This document shows, piece after piece, positions 46,285 to 59,245 of a stretch of 64,000 nucleotides of DNA. The notes below the pieces were generated by a model. It ran no database searches, had not been told where the DNA came from, and worked only from the letters and a program-made list of their open reading frames with translations. A program made the translations under genes and the position numbers. Each line of letters opens with the position of its first letter. Positions within the stretch are counted from its first letter, which is position 1. Source of the DNA: Phyllostachys edulis. Taxonomy: Eukaryota; Streptophyta; Magnoliopsida; Poales; Poaceae. The stretch lies in contig CM070554.1 of the NCBI GenBank assembly GCA_036346405.1, positions 41,778,204-41,842,203 on the forward strand, in the 5' to 3' direction.

Positions 46285-47079
46285 TGGCACAGATCAATCT
46301 CTTATTGATGTGCAAGGGTTGCCCGATCTTTCATGGTACAACAAAAATGCATTAACACTCTGATGGTGGTGTAGTAACTCGTTGTCGTTCATGCAATAAC
46401 ACACCAGCGGTAGTGTAGTATCACTCCATCTAACGTGCAGAATCTGATTGGCGTGTAATAATACTCTGGCGGTGGAGTAGTAACGCTCTGTCTGTCATAC
46501 GATAACACAACTTTCATAGCGTAGTAATGAGCTTGATAAGTTGTTGAATCGCCCTAGATCATCAGGACCCGAAGTAGAAGCAATCAGCCATAGCCTCCCA
46601 AACTGTGAACAAAGGATTGATCATGAATTAGAAGATTGAATCATAAAGATTCCGTGGACAATCTCAAGAACAACACGTCCTTGATCTGCGCCAACTCACA
46701 AAATCTAGAGAGGGAAAATCTCAAGAACACACGCACGACATGTCCACCTAAACCATTGGTGATTTTCTAGTATTTTCTTCAATGTAAAAATGTCTCTGGA
46801 TACAAGAGGTGTCGACCTGGGTTATATATCTCCCATGCATGCACACAAAAAGGAAACTAACTAACAAAAAGGGAAAAGATCGGATTTAAAGGAAACTAAC
46901 TAACAGATAAGGAAATAGATTAAGAACTCGGACTAGATTCTGTTTTAATAGTTGATTCAGATTTTTCCAATGCAGAAAACTTCTAGCTTGCATGTACAAA
47001 CTCATGCTTGCTCACGCCTCCGCGCACTCCTCGCATTGCACGCCTATGCACGCATGCACTCACACTTGGGGTCATATCA
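46285..47079 (-). repeat. 5' LTR of the old gypsy element (795 bp)
   Basis: The LTR runs from TGGCACAGATC (next to the primer site) to GTCATATCA on the plus strand, TG...CA in minus orientation. Its right third matches the truncated LTR at 30103-30368. Confidence 0.8.
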
Positions 47080-48087
47080 CCTAAGACTGGCTTGGGAACA
47101 CTCTAAAACAAGGGAAATCATTAGTGTAGAAAAATGCTTCTATGTTTATTCCTCAAAAAGAAAAAAAATCCTAGTTCTAGCCATTATGGTACTTAAATTG
47201 GTAAAAAAAAATTGTACTCGAGTGAGGCAATGCTACAAGTTTCAAAAAGAGAGTGAGGCAATGCTACAAGTTTTTAGATACCTACCGTGCAATTTGTAAA
47301 AAAATATTATGAAATCAAACTCTATGTAATGTACTTACGCCACGCGCAATAGCGCCTAGATCGTATCAGGGTTGTGAGATACGACATGAGTGTGCACAGT
47401 ATCAAGAACAAAGTAGATGAATCTCATAGAGAGAACGAAATAACGACGACTAAATAATAACGATGAGAGATAAAGATTCGACAAGCCGACAGCAAATTCC
47501 TTAAGTATGACATCAAAAAGATTTTAAGGGATTATCGCTCTCTCACAACCCTCTCAAACCTTTTAGGACCATTGGATCCTTGCCCTATACAAGAATCTAG
47601 TGTTAAAGAATAACCTAGCCTCTAATCCTCTAACCAAGTCACCTCTGCCTTTTTTGTTTTTTTTCTTCCTCCCATCTTAAGGAGTGCCCCCACCACAGGA
47701 TCTCATGCACATCACCACAACGTGCACGTTGCTGTCCATGCTAGCCTGCTCGGACCCTCCACCTGAGAGCTCCTTTGCTGTGTAGTTTGGTTAACCACAC
47801 CTCTTGTTCCTACAATCCTCCATGCCAGAGGTTCGTATTGCTTCCGACTCCACCTGCTCTCCAGTGCGTGGTTGGTCCCCCCATGACTCCCTTCCTCCAA
47901 TAGCTCGCACCTTTGCCTCTACGATTGCTAGAGTTTGCAACCATCTTTGTAGTTCCGCACATAACTGCGGATGAGATCCGAGTAGCTACGGTATCCTTTT
48001 CCTGATTAGGATTTTTACCAGACATCTCATTAGTTGATCCACCTTCAATATATATATATATATTAGTTTCTTCTTTAGGTCAGGAAT
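47080..48087. other. Unassigned stretch, short duplication only
   Basis: A 23-base phrase GAGTGAGGCAATGCTACAAG occurs twice in tandem near 47220-47275. The remainder holds only weak open frames (for example minus 48025-47810) without recognisable motifs. A (TA)n run lies near 48050. Confidence 0.4.
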
Positions 48088-49942
48088 TGTAACATCCCAA
48101 AGTTCTATTACCACATTTAAAATTAATAAAGTTATTATTTTATTGAATTTTCTGAATTTAAAAGAGGTTTTCTTGGGTTTTCGGAATTTCCTAGATGTTA
48201 AAGTCACAAAGAAAATTTATTGAGTTTTTGGGATTTTCTTATATTTAAAGCTAAAAAGAAAAATTAAATTAATTTCTTGAATATTTTGGAATTTAAAAAG
48301 GTTTTTCCTATTTTTAGAAATTAAAAATAATTTATGTACAAAAATAAAAGCTAATGTTAAGTTGGGAATGATTTTATTAAGTTCAAAATAATTCTAGGAA
48401 TTGCTATGATTTTTTCTAGAATTTTTTAACTCTATTTGGTATTTTCTAAAAGCCTTTTGGATTTCTTGCAATTTCTGTAATTCAAAAAATATTAAAAATC
48501 CGGATTTCTCCCTCAGGCCGAAATCCTTACCTCTGGCCCATATTTTTCCTTTCCTAGCCTGCCTTTTCTTCCCTTTTCGCCTGGGCCAAAGCCCATCCGT
48601 GTTAGTCACCTCGTCCTCTCTCCCTCCCGCTACCTGGTGGGGCCCGCCTGTCAAGTTCATCTCCTTCCTCCCCTTTTCTTCAACCTCACGTCCGTCTGCC
48701 ATTACCGCGCCATGGAGCTTTGAATGCGTGCGCTTTCCTCCCCGATTTTTTGTGGATTCGACGCCATAACTACCCTGAATTTCGGCCGCGCACAATTTCG
48801 GACATTATTCCCTGCCTTAAACGCTCTTTTGCGCAATCACTGTCGCCGGTGAGAAATGGCCACGCCTGATTCCCCACTCCTGTGCTTCCCTTGCCCTATA
48901 AAAGGGAGCATGAGGTGCCCCTCCTCCTCTACATCTCACCCCCGAAGTCTCTCCTCCTCTCTCCCTTTCCTCTCACCGGAATCCCCATTTCCTCACCGCC
49001 GACCACAAGCGCCTCCGCCGCCGATTGCGCCGCCTCCTGTGGAGCTCTGCCGCCATCTTCTTCACCTCCAGCTTCGCCTCTTCACGTTCAACACCGTGCT
49101 CGTGTCGCCTTCACTGGAGCACCGCCAGAACGCTGCCGCCGCCACGAGCCACATAACGCCGTCGTTGTCGCCCTCGCCACCAGTGATCCCTATGCGCCTA
49201 ACTGCCGCCGAGGTGAGCATTGTCCTCCTCACATCCCCCTCTCTCCGTTTCTGCCCTCGCCACTGGCCGCCATTTGCTAGCGACCACTAGGTCAGGTCCC
49301 ATGCGGTACCTCCAGTCGCCCAAGTCCACGTGGCCGCACCGTGTTGGCCCCATCATCGCTTGTGTGGCACGTGGCACTATTCCGCACACCCGGTCCACGG
49401 TGGACTAGGCATAGTACTATGGACCTAGTCCACAGATATGGGCCCACCTATCATTGGCCCATTTTATTTTTATTTAAGAAAAATAATTTGGCCAAAAATA
49501 AAAAAATCCTCGCTGACATCATGCTGACACAATAAGTGGATTTTTCTTCTGAAAAATATTCCACAAATTTCGAAAAAATCTATTTCTATCATTTCATGTG
49601 AAATTCAATCTTCCGAGAGCCTGTTCTCCTTCATTCGAGCTCCAATTCCAGTTATTGAAATTTCTAAATTCAATATATATCTCTCCAAACCTAAATTATT
49701 TAATTTGGAGTTTATTTGAATTTTGTTTGAATTTGGCTTATTTTCGCGTATAGATTTCAACGACTTGGGAGAGTTAGATTTCTATGCCGTTTCAGAACAA
49801 CAATTAATTGAGCAATCCAAGTTACATCCTTTGATCATGTTTGATCCCATTATTTGAAATTATTTAAATTCTATTTTAAATTATTATCGCATGCTTATTT
49901 CTATTCAATGTAATTTAAATTCTTGTTTTTAAATTGTAGTTC
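48088..49942 (+). repeat. First part of a LARD-related LTR, plus orientation
   Basis: The part begins TGTAACATCCC, is AT-rich to about 48490, then GC-rich. It contains a likely TATA box CCTATAAAAG at about 48895-48904, followed by a C-rich leader (48910-49300), whose open frames are low complexity. A plus-strand promoter is possible. It ends at AGTTC, where the inverted segment starts. Confidence 0.5.
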
Positions 49943-50960
49943 TGTCGGGACCCCGGATCATTGAATCCGAGCCCTCTATGTATTCTAAACTTGTCTCAGA
50001 TCAGTAGCTAGCTCATAAAGTGACATCATCGATGGCAATCATATCCATACAACGAAATATCTAAGAAGCAGACAAATTGATATTACTTAGTAGCAAAAAG
50101 ACTTTATGGTCTTTTTTTTACAGAGTTTGCCACACAGGGCTTAACGACAAAAGATAAACCTGTAGCAGAATAAAATAAACTCATGGTAGCCATCCGACAT
50201 GCCCACAAGCAATCAAGTGGAGAACGTGATCTAGTTCGCATAGTCTTCAAAGTACTCCTCTTCACAGAACTCTGAGTTCCCTAGTTCTTCTTCAGTGACT
50301 GATCAACAAATGACGCAAAGCCATGAGTACATAAAGTACTCAGCAAGTCGTAGGAAAATGTATTCAAATAGTATTCATGCAAAGCTTGAACAAGGAAAGC
50401 TTTATATCTATTTTGTAGAAAGCAGTATTGATAGTAAATATAGTAGGTAGATTGAAAAGCATAATTTAAAAGATTAAATACATAAGTAAACAAATTCTTT
50501 GAAACAACTAGTGAACGCCCGTTCACTTCCCAACCTCAACCAACATCCAGATCGCTTCCCACTAATCCAACATTTTTGAGAAAATCTACCCCTCGTTTGA
50601 AATCACCGGGCATTGTCCATAATCAGGGACACATCTATTTGAATAGTTTGACGCTCTGCAGAGGTTGTATAGCTTGACTCACAAGAAGTAATCAACTTAT
50701 AATGTTTGTTTAACACACTTCTGGGGTATGCGACTAAGTGATTACCACAAGGCTTTTACAAAGTTTTGTTTTAATCCAGTTCTGCTCGCTAAGGATTCAC
50801 CATTCTGGGGCCCCGCTTGCGCCGCTTATCAACCCAAACAGAACCAAATTAAAGCATTTCTAATTAGTTGGCCAGGTCCACCCCACTCTGGACATGTGGT
50901 TGTATGGTATGGTCTAGATCAATGGCGTACAAAGTTAAGTCCTTAGTGGTTGCTCAGGCG
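49943..50960 (-). repeat. LARD-related LTR 3' end, inverted
   Basis: The plus strand begins TGTCGGGACCCCGGATC, the complement of an LTR end. It carries the same landmarks as the LARD LTRs in the same orientation: the phrase around AGTACTCAGCAAGTC, and GTCCATAATC...GGACAC..CTATTTGAATAG near 50610-50650 (compare 6958-6992). It is divergent from the 6393 and 14901 copies. Where it ends on the right is unclear. Confidence 0.55.
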
Positions 50961-52499
50961 AGACTACCGCATCCCATGTGCACCGCGCGTGAACCATCCG
51001 AGTGGAAATCAATGGCCCAGATCACATAACCTTTCAGCCCAGTCCAAACATTTGCACGCGATATCAACCGTTCGATCGAAATCGAACGGCCCACACTGAA
51101 TCACTTACCTATCACTCGCGCATGTGCGTTGAGTCACTGACAAGGTGGGCCCACGCTATCATCTCCGTCATTAACCTCACGCAGGAGCTCCTCACCACGC
51201 GGCCGCGCTCGCCTACTCCACGTCATTGGGCGATTCTCACGCCGTGAGATTCACCGCCCCCTCTGACCACTCCAGAGCCTTCAGTGTCCAACGCCGCCTC
51301 CACTTCGTCCATTTCCCAGGCATAATACCCCTCGCAACCCCTCTCATTTCTTCATCTTTCCTCTCGGTGGCTGAGGAAAGAGACGCTCTCCCGTGCACCA
51401 TTCTCGAGTAAGCTTCAACTGGTTGCATCCTTTCAACTCTAGGCTCAATGCCCTCTCCATTTTAGCTGATGCGAGCTCCTCTCATTGCCTGTAGCTTCTG
51501 TTTCGTCTTCATGTTCCGGTTCACATCCAGAGTGCGCGCCCGAGGACCTCTCCTTGTCATCCTCGACTCCGGTGAGTATTATCCTCCCTCTTGTGCGTCA
51601 CCATGCATGCTTAGGCCCACTGAGCATTTCCCCTCAACTAATTTCGTCAGTGCACGACAAGTTCGTGGTGAATTGAAGTTCTCTCCATTTCGGCTGAAGA
51701 ACTAACTCTTCACTTCCCACCTTGATTCGGTAAGCCATTGTTTGATTCCTTACTCATGTAGCATTCTAATGTCGTCCTTAAGCTGCTCCGACCACCCACT
51801 CCTCGTTGTTTTGCTCAGGATCTTCTCTCCACGTTGAAGCTCGCCGCCGTCGTGGACCTTAACGATGACCAACCATCTCTGGCCATCTCCTTTTCTTCCC
51901 AGTGCTCAGGTAGCTCCCTTATAGTTCTTAGATGCTCAGGAACCTGCTTGTATGGACGCTGCGGAGCTTTCTTTTGCGCATGCATGTTGGCCGTAGCTAT
52001 AGCTCCGCCCCTCTATGGCTAGCCGTCGCCGACACTTCCAGGAGGTGCGCACGACTATTGTGGACCTATCCCAAGTCTTGGTCGGAGCCGTCGAGCGCGT
52101 AGCACTAGCGAGCTGTCGGGCAAGCAAGCGAACATGTTGTCGGACGCCGACCAACACTGTAGCAAGATCATTAACGGTTAATGACAATGATTGGCATTTA
52201 ATCGATGTCTTAACCATGGCAATGAGTCTATTATATGTGGGTGCTTACGTAGAAATCCAACGCTTTAAGCGAAAACGAAGTGCGGCTGACAAGTGGGCCC
52301 AAGGCCACTTAAGTGCGTGCGCAGTGCACATGCACGCATGGACCAAGTCCAGTGAGCTGTGCCACTAACGTCGGGCCCCACTTGTCAGAGCGAGAATTTA
52401 AATCGGAAGTAAAAAGGAAAACACACTATTCACTAGGCCCGCTGGTCAGTGACTGAGGCTAGCGCAGCCCTCGGTAAGAAAAGTCAGAAAAGCTTTAGG

Positions 52500-54938
52500 A
52501 AATTCGAAATCTATTATTTTACACACTAAGAAATATGAATAACTTCTAAAATACATAACTAATTCATCTCAACTCCGAAATGGATGAAACCAGTGCTGAT
52601 AATTTTCATTTTTAATGAAATTTATATTAAAAATGGTTTCAAACTTGTCTCTATAGCAGAGAGTATTATTTTGGAAAGTGATCCATAACTCTATTATTTT
52701 TACAATAAAAAAGGCTAAAAACTTTTAAAATGCATAACTAATTCATAAAAACTCCAAATGAGATGAATCCAGATGTTTTGAAGTTGTATTAATATTCTCT
52801 ATTTATCTATATAATCCTTGTATCCCCCACTGCTCTACAAATTTTGACCAAATAATTAAATTACTTGAATAAGGACATATTGAAATCTAAAATTCAAATT
52901 GCTATAACTTTCACAAACTAACTCCAAAAAGAATAATTATTTTGTGTAAATTCATCTAAAATCATACACTAGCCACTGTAGAAAAATCATGCATTTTTTA
53001 GCATTTTGATTTTTAAGGTCTTTCTTGGTGTTTATCGTTATCGTTAATTCTATAGATCCCGAAGCAATTGATACTAACTCGTACGCTACTGAGGGTGAAC
53101 AATTGATCTACCAGCAAGGCAAGCATCATTTGAACTTTCTTTTGCATCATATTTGATACTAGTTTTTGTTAAGTTAGTGCAATGATAATTGTTTACATGC
53201 TTATTTTGCTATGTCGCTATTTTTGTGATGTGTAGTTAGTTATATCCTATTCATTGAGGTTAATCTTGAATTATTCTAGTACCACATTTTTAAGATAGGT
53301 TGTGTGAATTATTGTACGGTTTTTCTTAGCTATGCAAGTCTAGAACGGTAGTTTGATTGTCGGGATTAACCCGACAATTATGGAAGAAACACTTTCTTAT
53401 ATTCTTTTCATTTCAGATCTTCGTATCTATTTTATGAGTTAAACTTTGTCATTTTAAATGAGTTTTGAGGTCTAGACAAGTGAATGCTAGTGAGGGTGCC
53501 TTCGTGCACGAGATTGGGTATGTGGTTGAATTGTTCGGACCAACAAGGACCGAACTTTGGTAATATCGTTAATTCAAGTACATTAGTGCTACCACATGCG
53601 GGATATGGGTTCTGTACGGTTAAGTAGGGGGGACAATTGTATTGTGTTACGTCCCATGGTGATCTAAGGGCACTTGTGTTGATCATTTGTCCGTAGGAGC
53701 CGATGTAATGTTCTATAGTGTGCAAGGGAGCACCAATTTTTAATCTGTGCATTGCATCGGTATTTCCAGTACAACTTGTGAGCCGCTTAGCAAGTTCTAT
53801 TAGTCGCTTGTACTAAGTAAGGGAACATTTTACAAGGGGGACTTAGCCCAATAAGATTTTGTTGCCAAAAACGGCCGTATCTCGATTCTCCCCGGCCGGC
53901 ATACCTAAGGAAGTGTACTATTTTCGGAGGCATCTGGAGGCTTACGGGCTAATCGAGTCATATGGGTAAAGTAGTACACCTTTGTAGAGATAAATCTATT
54001 CGAATAGCCGTATCCACGGTTTTGGACGATCGCTTGAGTTCAGTAGTTACTATTGTTAGATTTTGAACTATTTTTGTGGGTACAATTTGGTATTTGGTAT
54101 GAACGGGTGTTCATGCACTTTAGTGTATCAAAGTGGGCTGCCACTTTGATGTTTGTTTGATTCATTTGTTCATCTTTGTATTACTTTATCACATGATTTA
54201 CTTCTACTTCAAACCAGTTCTTAAATTGGCAATTGATAAACTAGTATGTGTAGGTTGGAAAATTGTTGCGTTTCTTTCGCAAAACTAAAGCCACTAATGC
54301 TATCCTTTGATTGCCCTCTATGCATAACTAATTTTATCTTTGTGTAAGACTTGTGAGTACAACTGTGTACTCAACCAGTTTGTCTACTGGTTCTAGGTAT
54401 AGAAGACTATGAGCTCGCTGAGCTTGTGAGTGTCGATTTAGGCGACACTGACGAGTAGTGCTATCATTTAACTCCTAGTCGGTTACCGATGGGTTATGGG
54501 GGCATATCATGCTGGACTTTTGGTTTATTAACTTGTTTCCGCTGCTACTTTATGATATTATTTGAATTTGGCCGGTCGAGCACTTGTAATAGTCATAGAC
54601 TTGAACTCCTATGATGTATGTCTTTTGAACTATTAATGTATGAATGTTGTATGGATGTGATCAATGTTGTACGTGAGTTTGGGTATGTTGGTCGCTGATC
54701 TTGGGAGCCAACATGATCCCGTGCTCACTATTCATGGATTCCATTTTAACTCACTAAGTGTGGCCTTTGATTGTTTAGGGAATCGATAATCATGCAGTGC
54801 TTGCAGAGGAGCGGTATGCATGATCACCGGGGCTCTAGTTTCAACAAAGAACTCTCATTTAGATGGATTTAACTTAGAATCCATTAACTTGGAAGCCCAG
54901 AGTTATCTCCTTAAGGTCGAGCGGGTCTTGGTCTCACA
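52500..54938 (+). repeat. LARD-related LTR 3' half, plus orientation
   Basis: This is the reverse complement of the left part of the LARD LTR (6393 to about 8350). Shared landmarks include TTGTCGGGATTAACCCGACAA (53360; compare 7617-7641), CGGCATACCTAAGGAAGTG...CGGAGGCATCTGGAGGCTTA (53895) and TTCGAATAGCCGTATCCACGG (54000). It ends GTCTCACA. The sequence between 50961 and 52499 holds only GC-rich, low-complexity frames and no recognised feature. Confidence 0.8.
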
Positions 54939-55247
54939 GAAATAACATGGGGGCTCCCACAACATAAGAGCCCAACAGTTTGACTTCATCTTCCTGAATA
55001 CACACTGGTTCGGGTCATTGGTTTTGTAATAGATATACTGATCATAGCACAATTGTTCCCTCGAAACACTTCTCTCATTGCCGGACAAAGTGTTCCAGGC
55101 GGGGGGGGGGGGCTACATATAGTAAAATATATGACTTTCGATTTGCAAAAATTTAAATTTGTAAGAAAAAGTCAGTCAACTTTCGATAAATAGTCACAAT
55201 TATCATACACAAAATCTTTTCAACAAAATATATGTATCATTACAATG
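54939..55247. other. Non-coding stretch before the antisense-type gene
   Basis: This stretch contains a run of about a dozen G bases at 55098 and AT-rich text that probably includes the 3' UTR of the minus-strand gene ending at 55248. Nothing else was recognised. Confidence 0.4.
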
Positions 55248-58200
55248 TCATTTTTGAATACTTGAGCCAGGAGCACTTGAGGGAAGGGCAGGAGCATTAG
55301 CTTCAATGTTCCTGATGATCTCTACCACCACTGGTGTGATCTTGGCTTGAGCCGTAATACATGCTTCTTTTGTCTTAAACTTGGGTGCAAGGACAAGCTT
55401 CTAGAGATCGATGGAATCCCCATAAAGGAGATCAATCTTCAATAAAACTCAATTTAAAGCTTGACTCATTGCCCTCGTCAAAGATTGATATATGGTATTC
55501 TTCCTAGTAGGTATGTGTTTTTTAATATATTTGATTTGAGTATAGATATCATTTCTAAGGTCATCCAAGGTCATCTTGGTCGCAAGAGGAGTTACCGGAG
55601 CCTTCAGATGTTCTACGATCTCTTGTAAAGAAGTTGAGATATGAGAAAAGCTATTTTCAGTAACAGTGGTAATTTCCTTGCCAACCTTCATTAAGGTTTC
55701 TACCTTCTTTTCAAGTTCTTGAATGGCAGTACGACTCCATTTCTCCACTTCCTTCAAGTCTTGAATCTGAAGATCTTGTTAGAAGAGGTCTTCTAAAGAT
55801 CCTCTTTTGCCTTTTCTAGTTCTAAGAAGGAACGAAAAAAGAGAACAATTTTTTTGCATTAATAGGTCAAATGCTCTGTAAGAAATAAAAGAGAGGTCTC
55901 TTTACCTTCTTTTTCCTTAAGGAGCATCTTATTCTGTTCAAAAAGATCATGACTTTCTTTAGATTGTCTGCTTAGGATCTCTTGTAACTTTTCATTTTTC
56001 TGAGTCAAGAGGCGGATCTCTTCGATCTTCTCTACCATGACCACCGCACTTGTCTCAGATCTTTTATCCACCTTAGATAATTTCAATCTAAGAGCATGAA
56101 TTGCAGATTCAATACTTTCTTGTCCGGCTTTTGCAAGTATGCATTCCCTTTAAAGTGAACAGAGGTATAAGTTAATTATTTAATTAGAATCTTACGATTG
56201 AATAATAATTCCCTGTACTCACTTCTCTTTCTCATCTACAAAAGTTTTTATCTATTCTACCATGTTAATGTTGACTCTCCAACACCTTTTGACAGATGTC
56301 ATGAGGTCCTGGAGGTTCTTCTTTTCGGTTCCAAAAGAAAGACTTCCTAGAGGAATGTCATCTTTAGGTTGATCCAATTGAACCAGACGAAAAACTCCTT
56401 TGGTTGGATCAGTACTAGTATTTTGTGGCTCCTAAGACATCCTATGAGTCACATTTATACTGATAAATTCAAAGAAAGAATCTCAAGATAAAAATCTTAC
56501 CAAGGTATGATCATCTTCATCTTGAGTGTCGATGGTTTCATAGACCACCTCCTCTAAATGGGTGGTCCCATGGACCACCTCTTCCATCTGATCCTCTAGA
56601 GAGGACCTCTTCGTTTGGACCTCCATGTCCAGTGGTGCACCTTGGGACGTCCCAACAGTTGTCGCCAGGACATCTTGGACCACTTCCTCAGTGGTCCTAG
56701 GAGGTCCATCCATTAGCAGAATTTCTTCTGCCGGGGATTCCTCTGTTGCCAATATAATTGGTGGCGAAAATTGTTCTTGAGCATTCAGTTGTCCCCTTTC
56801 CGGGTCTGACGACAAAGAAAGGCTAAAAAAAATAGATTAGTCATTTTTGAGCCAAAATTATAAAATTATAATCGAAGAACTTACTCGATCTTGAAGCTAC
56901 TTTCGCTAAAAAGTGACATAAAGTCTTCATTCACAGTGAAAGTAGGGTCTCTCCTTTGCTCTGACAAAGAAGGAACCAAGGCCAAATAGATCCTTGGCCT
57001 TGGAGCCCTCTGAAGAGGGACCTCCTCTTCGGACTCTTCTGATGATCCTTCAGCCTGGACCAAGACATTGGCTGGGGGTTAGAGACATATCAGGAAATAG
57101 AAGTCTTAACTTTTGTTTTCAATACCTTTGGGGTGGAAGATCTTGGAAGAGTTGGAACTAAAGCAAGAGGTCTTAGAGAAGCTAAAGTTGAAGCAGGTGT
57201 GGGTTTTATCTTCTTTGGCGCAATAGAAGGTCTGGAAGTGATCCTTGCACTCTTTGCCAAAGAAAGAGAAGAGCTCGTACCGACATCTGAGATGTGACAT
57301 TTCTTTGATGTTGTCTATCCAGAAATATATAAATTAGGCATGAGAAGATTCACTTCTTACGTCTAGTTAATTTCTATGAATACTTACCACTATGCGATCT
57401 TTCCTAAGTGATAAAGTCGCCCCAATCAAGCTTGGGGGTTGCTCTTCTATATTGATCGGTTCCTTTTCTAGAACCCGATCCTTTAACAGGACTGAGGTCC
57501 TAGCTAGGACCTCATCATTTGAGAGAGCTACAGTATAATAAAAATTTACTTTACTTTAACTATGAAAATTCAGTTTGAGTAAAAAGCATGTAAGATGTTA
57601 CCATTTTCAGGGATATCATGATTACAGGATAGTATTTCCCTCTTCTGAAGAGGAAAAATCTTGTTCTTGAGGAAGTCATAGATGATCTTTCGTCTAGTTA
57701 GACCTCCCTCTACCAGGTTGCTGATCACCAGGACCACTCCCTCTTCATCATCTGAGAGCTTAATTTCTTTGTCAGCAGCTCGGCTTTTGGTGGACCACTC
57801 CGATGGTGCATTGCGATTATAAGTGATTCTACTTTCTTTCAGAACTCCAGAATAAAACTATTACTTGCTCCATGTCTGGCTGGCATCTTTGGTAGGCAAG
57901 AAGGGGAGCATCCTCTTGCTGGCGTCTTGAAATTTAAAATAAAAAGAGCCCAAAGCACCAGCACATTTCTTGTTGTGAATGATTTGGTAATAAAACATAA
58001 ACAGACACAGACTAGGGGCTATCCCTAAGAACGCCTCAAACATGTGGGCAAAAACACTAAGTACCAGAACTAAATTCGGTACAAGGTAAACCAATTCAAT
58101 TCCGTAATGATTAAGAACATCGATCAGGAAATCAGTCTCGGGCAAGCGGAGGCCTGCCCAGAGGTAGGGCACAAGAAGTACCGTGAAACCAGCTAGAGGA

Positions 58201-58322
58201 TTTGGTTCAATCTCCCTCCTCGGTGCACGCCACTCAATAAGAGCCTTCTCCGGTAGATGTCCGTCTTGCTCTAGTCCTTCAAGCTCCTCCGCTGTTAGCA
58301 TTGACGATTTCCATCCTGCCAT
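55248..58322 (-). pseudogene. Multi-exon gene of the putative gypsy type transposon (transposase_28) family, decayed
   Basis: The start ATG at 58322 opens a 153-residue frame with the family signature: RLPETDFLIDVLNHYGIEL, LVLVLSVFAHMFEAFLGI and a hydrophobic tail. It then reads through two stops (57854-57849, after DASQTWSK) to KIIYDFLKNKIF. Likely exons by GT-AG reading: 58322-57603, about 57528-57388, 57314-57122, about 57063-56881, 56815-56500, 56420-56240 (with TAG), about 56095-55880 and 55757-55248. The later exons are acidic and then coiled coil (LRLKLSKVDKRSETSAVV, EKKVETLMKVGKEI), ending SSAPGSSIQK. In Tat elements this family sits antisense between pol and the 3' LTR, and an LTR-like sequence does lie upstream (59246). 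No pol remains to the left, so the host element is truncated. Biochemical function is unknown. Confidence 0.55.
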
Positions 58323-58452
58323 TGCTTTGGTTTAATGGCGAACTAGGAGATCCTTCTTTTCGAAGGTTTGTGGAGGACGAAAAGTACTCGGTGAAGAGGA
58401 AAGGTGAAAAGAAACTAGGGTAAAAATGTGCTTGAGGAGATGATACAGATCC

Positions 58453-58462
58453 ATATATATAC
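58453..58462 (-). promoter_or_regulatory. Possible TATA box of the minus-strand gene
   Basis: The minus strand reads GTATATATATGG, about 130 bases upstream of the ATG at 58322, a normal distance for a TATA box plus short leader. Confidence 0.45.
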
Positions 58463-59245
58463 CCTTGGTGCATTTAAAACCCACTACCTCAAGGATGTAA
58501 CAACTTCACATCGATTGGCGATGACACGACAAGTCACGTTTGGTCAAGGAGGTTGTTCCGCGCATCAGAGATGTGTAAGAAAAAGTAGTTGCAAAGTTTT
58601 TTCTTTTTCTTAAAGTTATCTTCATCTCGTATCCATCGTGGGTGGAAAGATACAAAACTACTTAAACGTAGAAGTTACCTCGATATGTGTCTCAAGAGAA
58701 GATCACCTGATCATCAGGATTTTCCTTTTACCAATTTCTTGACTCAGAATGAATTGACTTCTTTAAAACCTTGGAAGCATAAAATCCAGAGATTATAACA
58801 TCAAGGTTTTCAAAAAGTCAAATTTATTCTATAAAATCTGTCTTTTTCATGATCTCTACTATCATGATACATCATCTACTCAAACTACGTGAGTTTGAGG
58901 ATTAGTTTTCTATGATAAAATGGAGACAGGAAAGATAGAGAGTCTCTAAAGGAATGTTTCTTCTTCTTGCCTTTCTGGAGGCTATTTATAAACCAGTAAC
59001 TTACGGTGGAATTAAATAAACCAAATGGAAGTCTAACAAATAAGATTTTGTTAGAGTCTGTTCCTAACAAATCGATGAAGAGTAAAGCATAATCATCCCT
59101 TCGGGAATTGCTTTCATAAATATATACGACTAATGCTCCTGCTTCTTAAAGGAAATAGTTATTTACAACTTAAGTAAAACTATCTTCTTGACCAAGTATA
59201 GTTCTGTTCAAAAATCTCTTCAAGTAAGTTATTTTCACTTGAAGT
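58463..59245. other. Upstream region of the minus-strand gene, nothing recognised
   Basis: AT-rich with short frames only. It would contain the promoter of the minus-strand gene and separates it from the LTR-like sequence. Confidence 0.4.

Larger units (their letters stand above)
30103..47079 (-). mobile_element. Old Ty3/gypsy element, heavily deleted, carrying two copia insertions
   Basis: The 5' LTR (46285-47079), primer site, gag (46268-45212), zinc knuckle and protease run leftward. The protease continues across the copia insertion at 36039-44654 and ends at 35663. After the other copia insertion (30481-35662) only a short 3' tail (30369-30480) and a truncated 3' LTR (30103-30368) remain, so RT, RNase H and integrase are missing. 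The loss must predate the copia insertion, because the copia is flanked by a perfect duplication. Confidence 0.8.
48088..54938. mobile_element. Rearranged LARD-related LTR region
   Basis: Left end TGTAACATCCC (48088) resembles the LARD LTR start (TGTAACAACCC on its own strand). Right end GGTCTCACA (54938) resembles its end (GGTCCTCACA). GGAAT before and GAAAT after may be an imperfect target duplication. No pol or gag frame is present. The region is either a solo LTR split by a second, inverted LTR fragment or two fragments joined; see the subregions. Confidence 0.6.

Noticed and set aside
48856..49290. Plus-strand frame of 144 residues after a TATA box
   Set aside because: A Pro/Ser-rich C-tract translation inside an LTR-like leader. 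No domain, and overlapping frames look equally open.
51834..52368. Overlapping plus and minus frames near 52000
   Set aside because: No recognised motif and no splice or promoter support. They lie within the LARD-related region.
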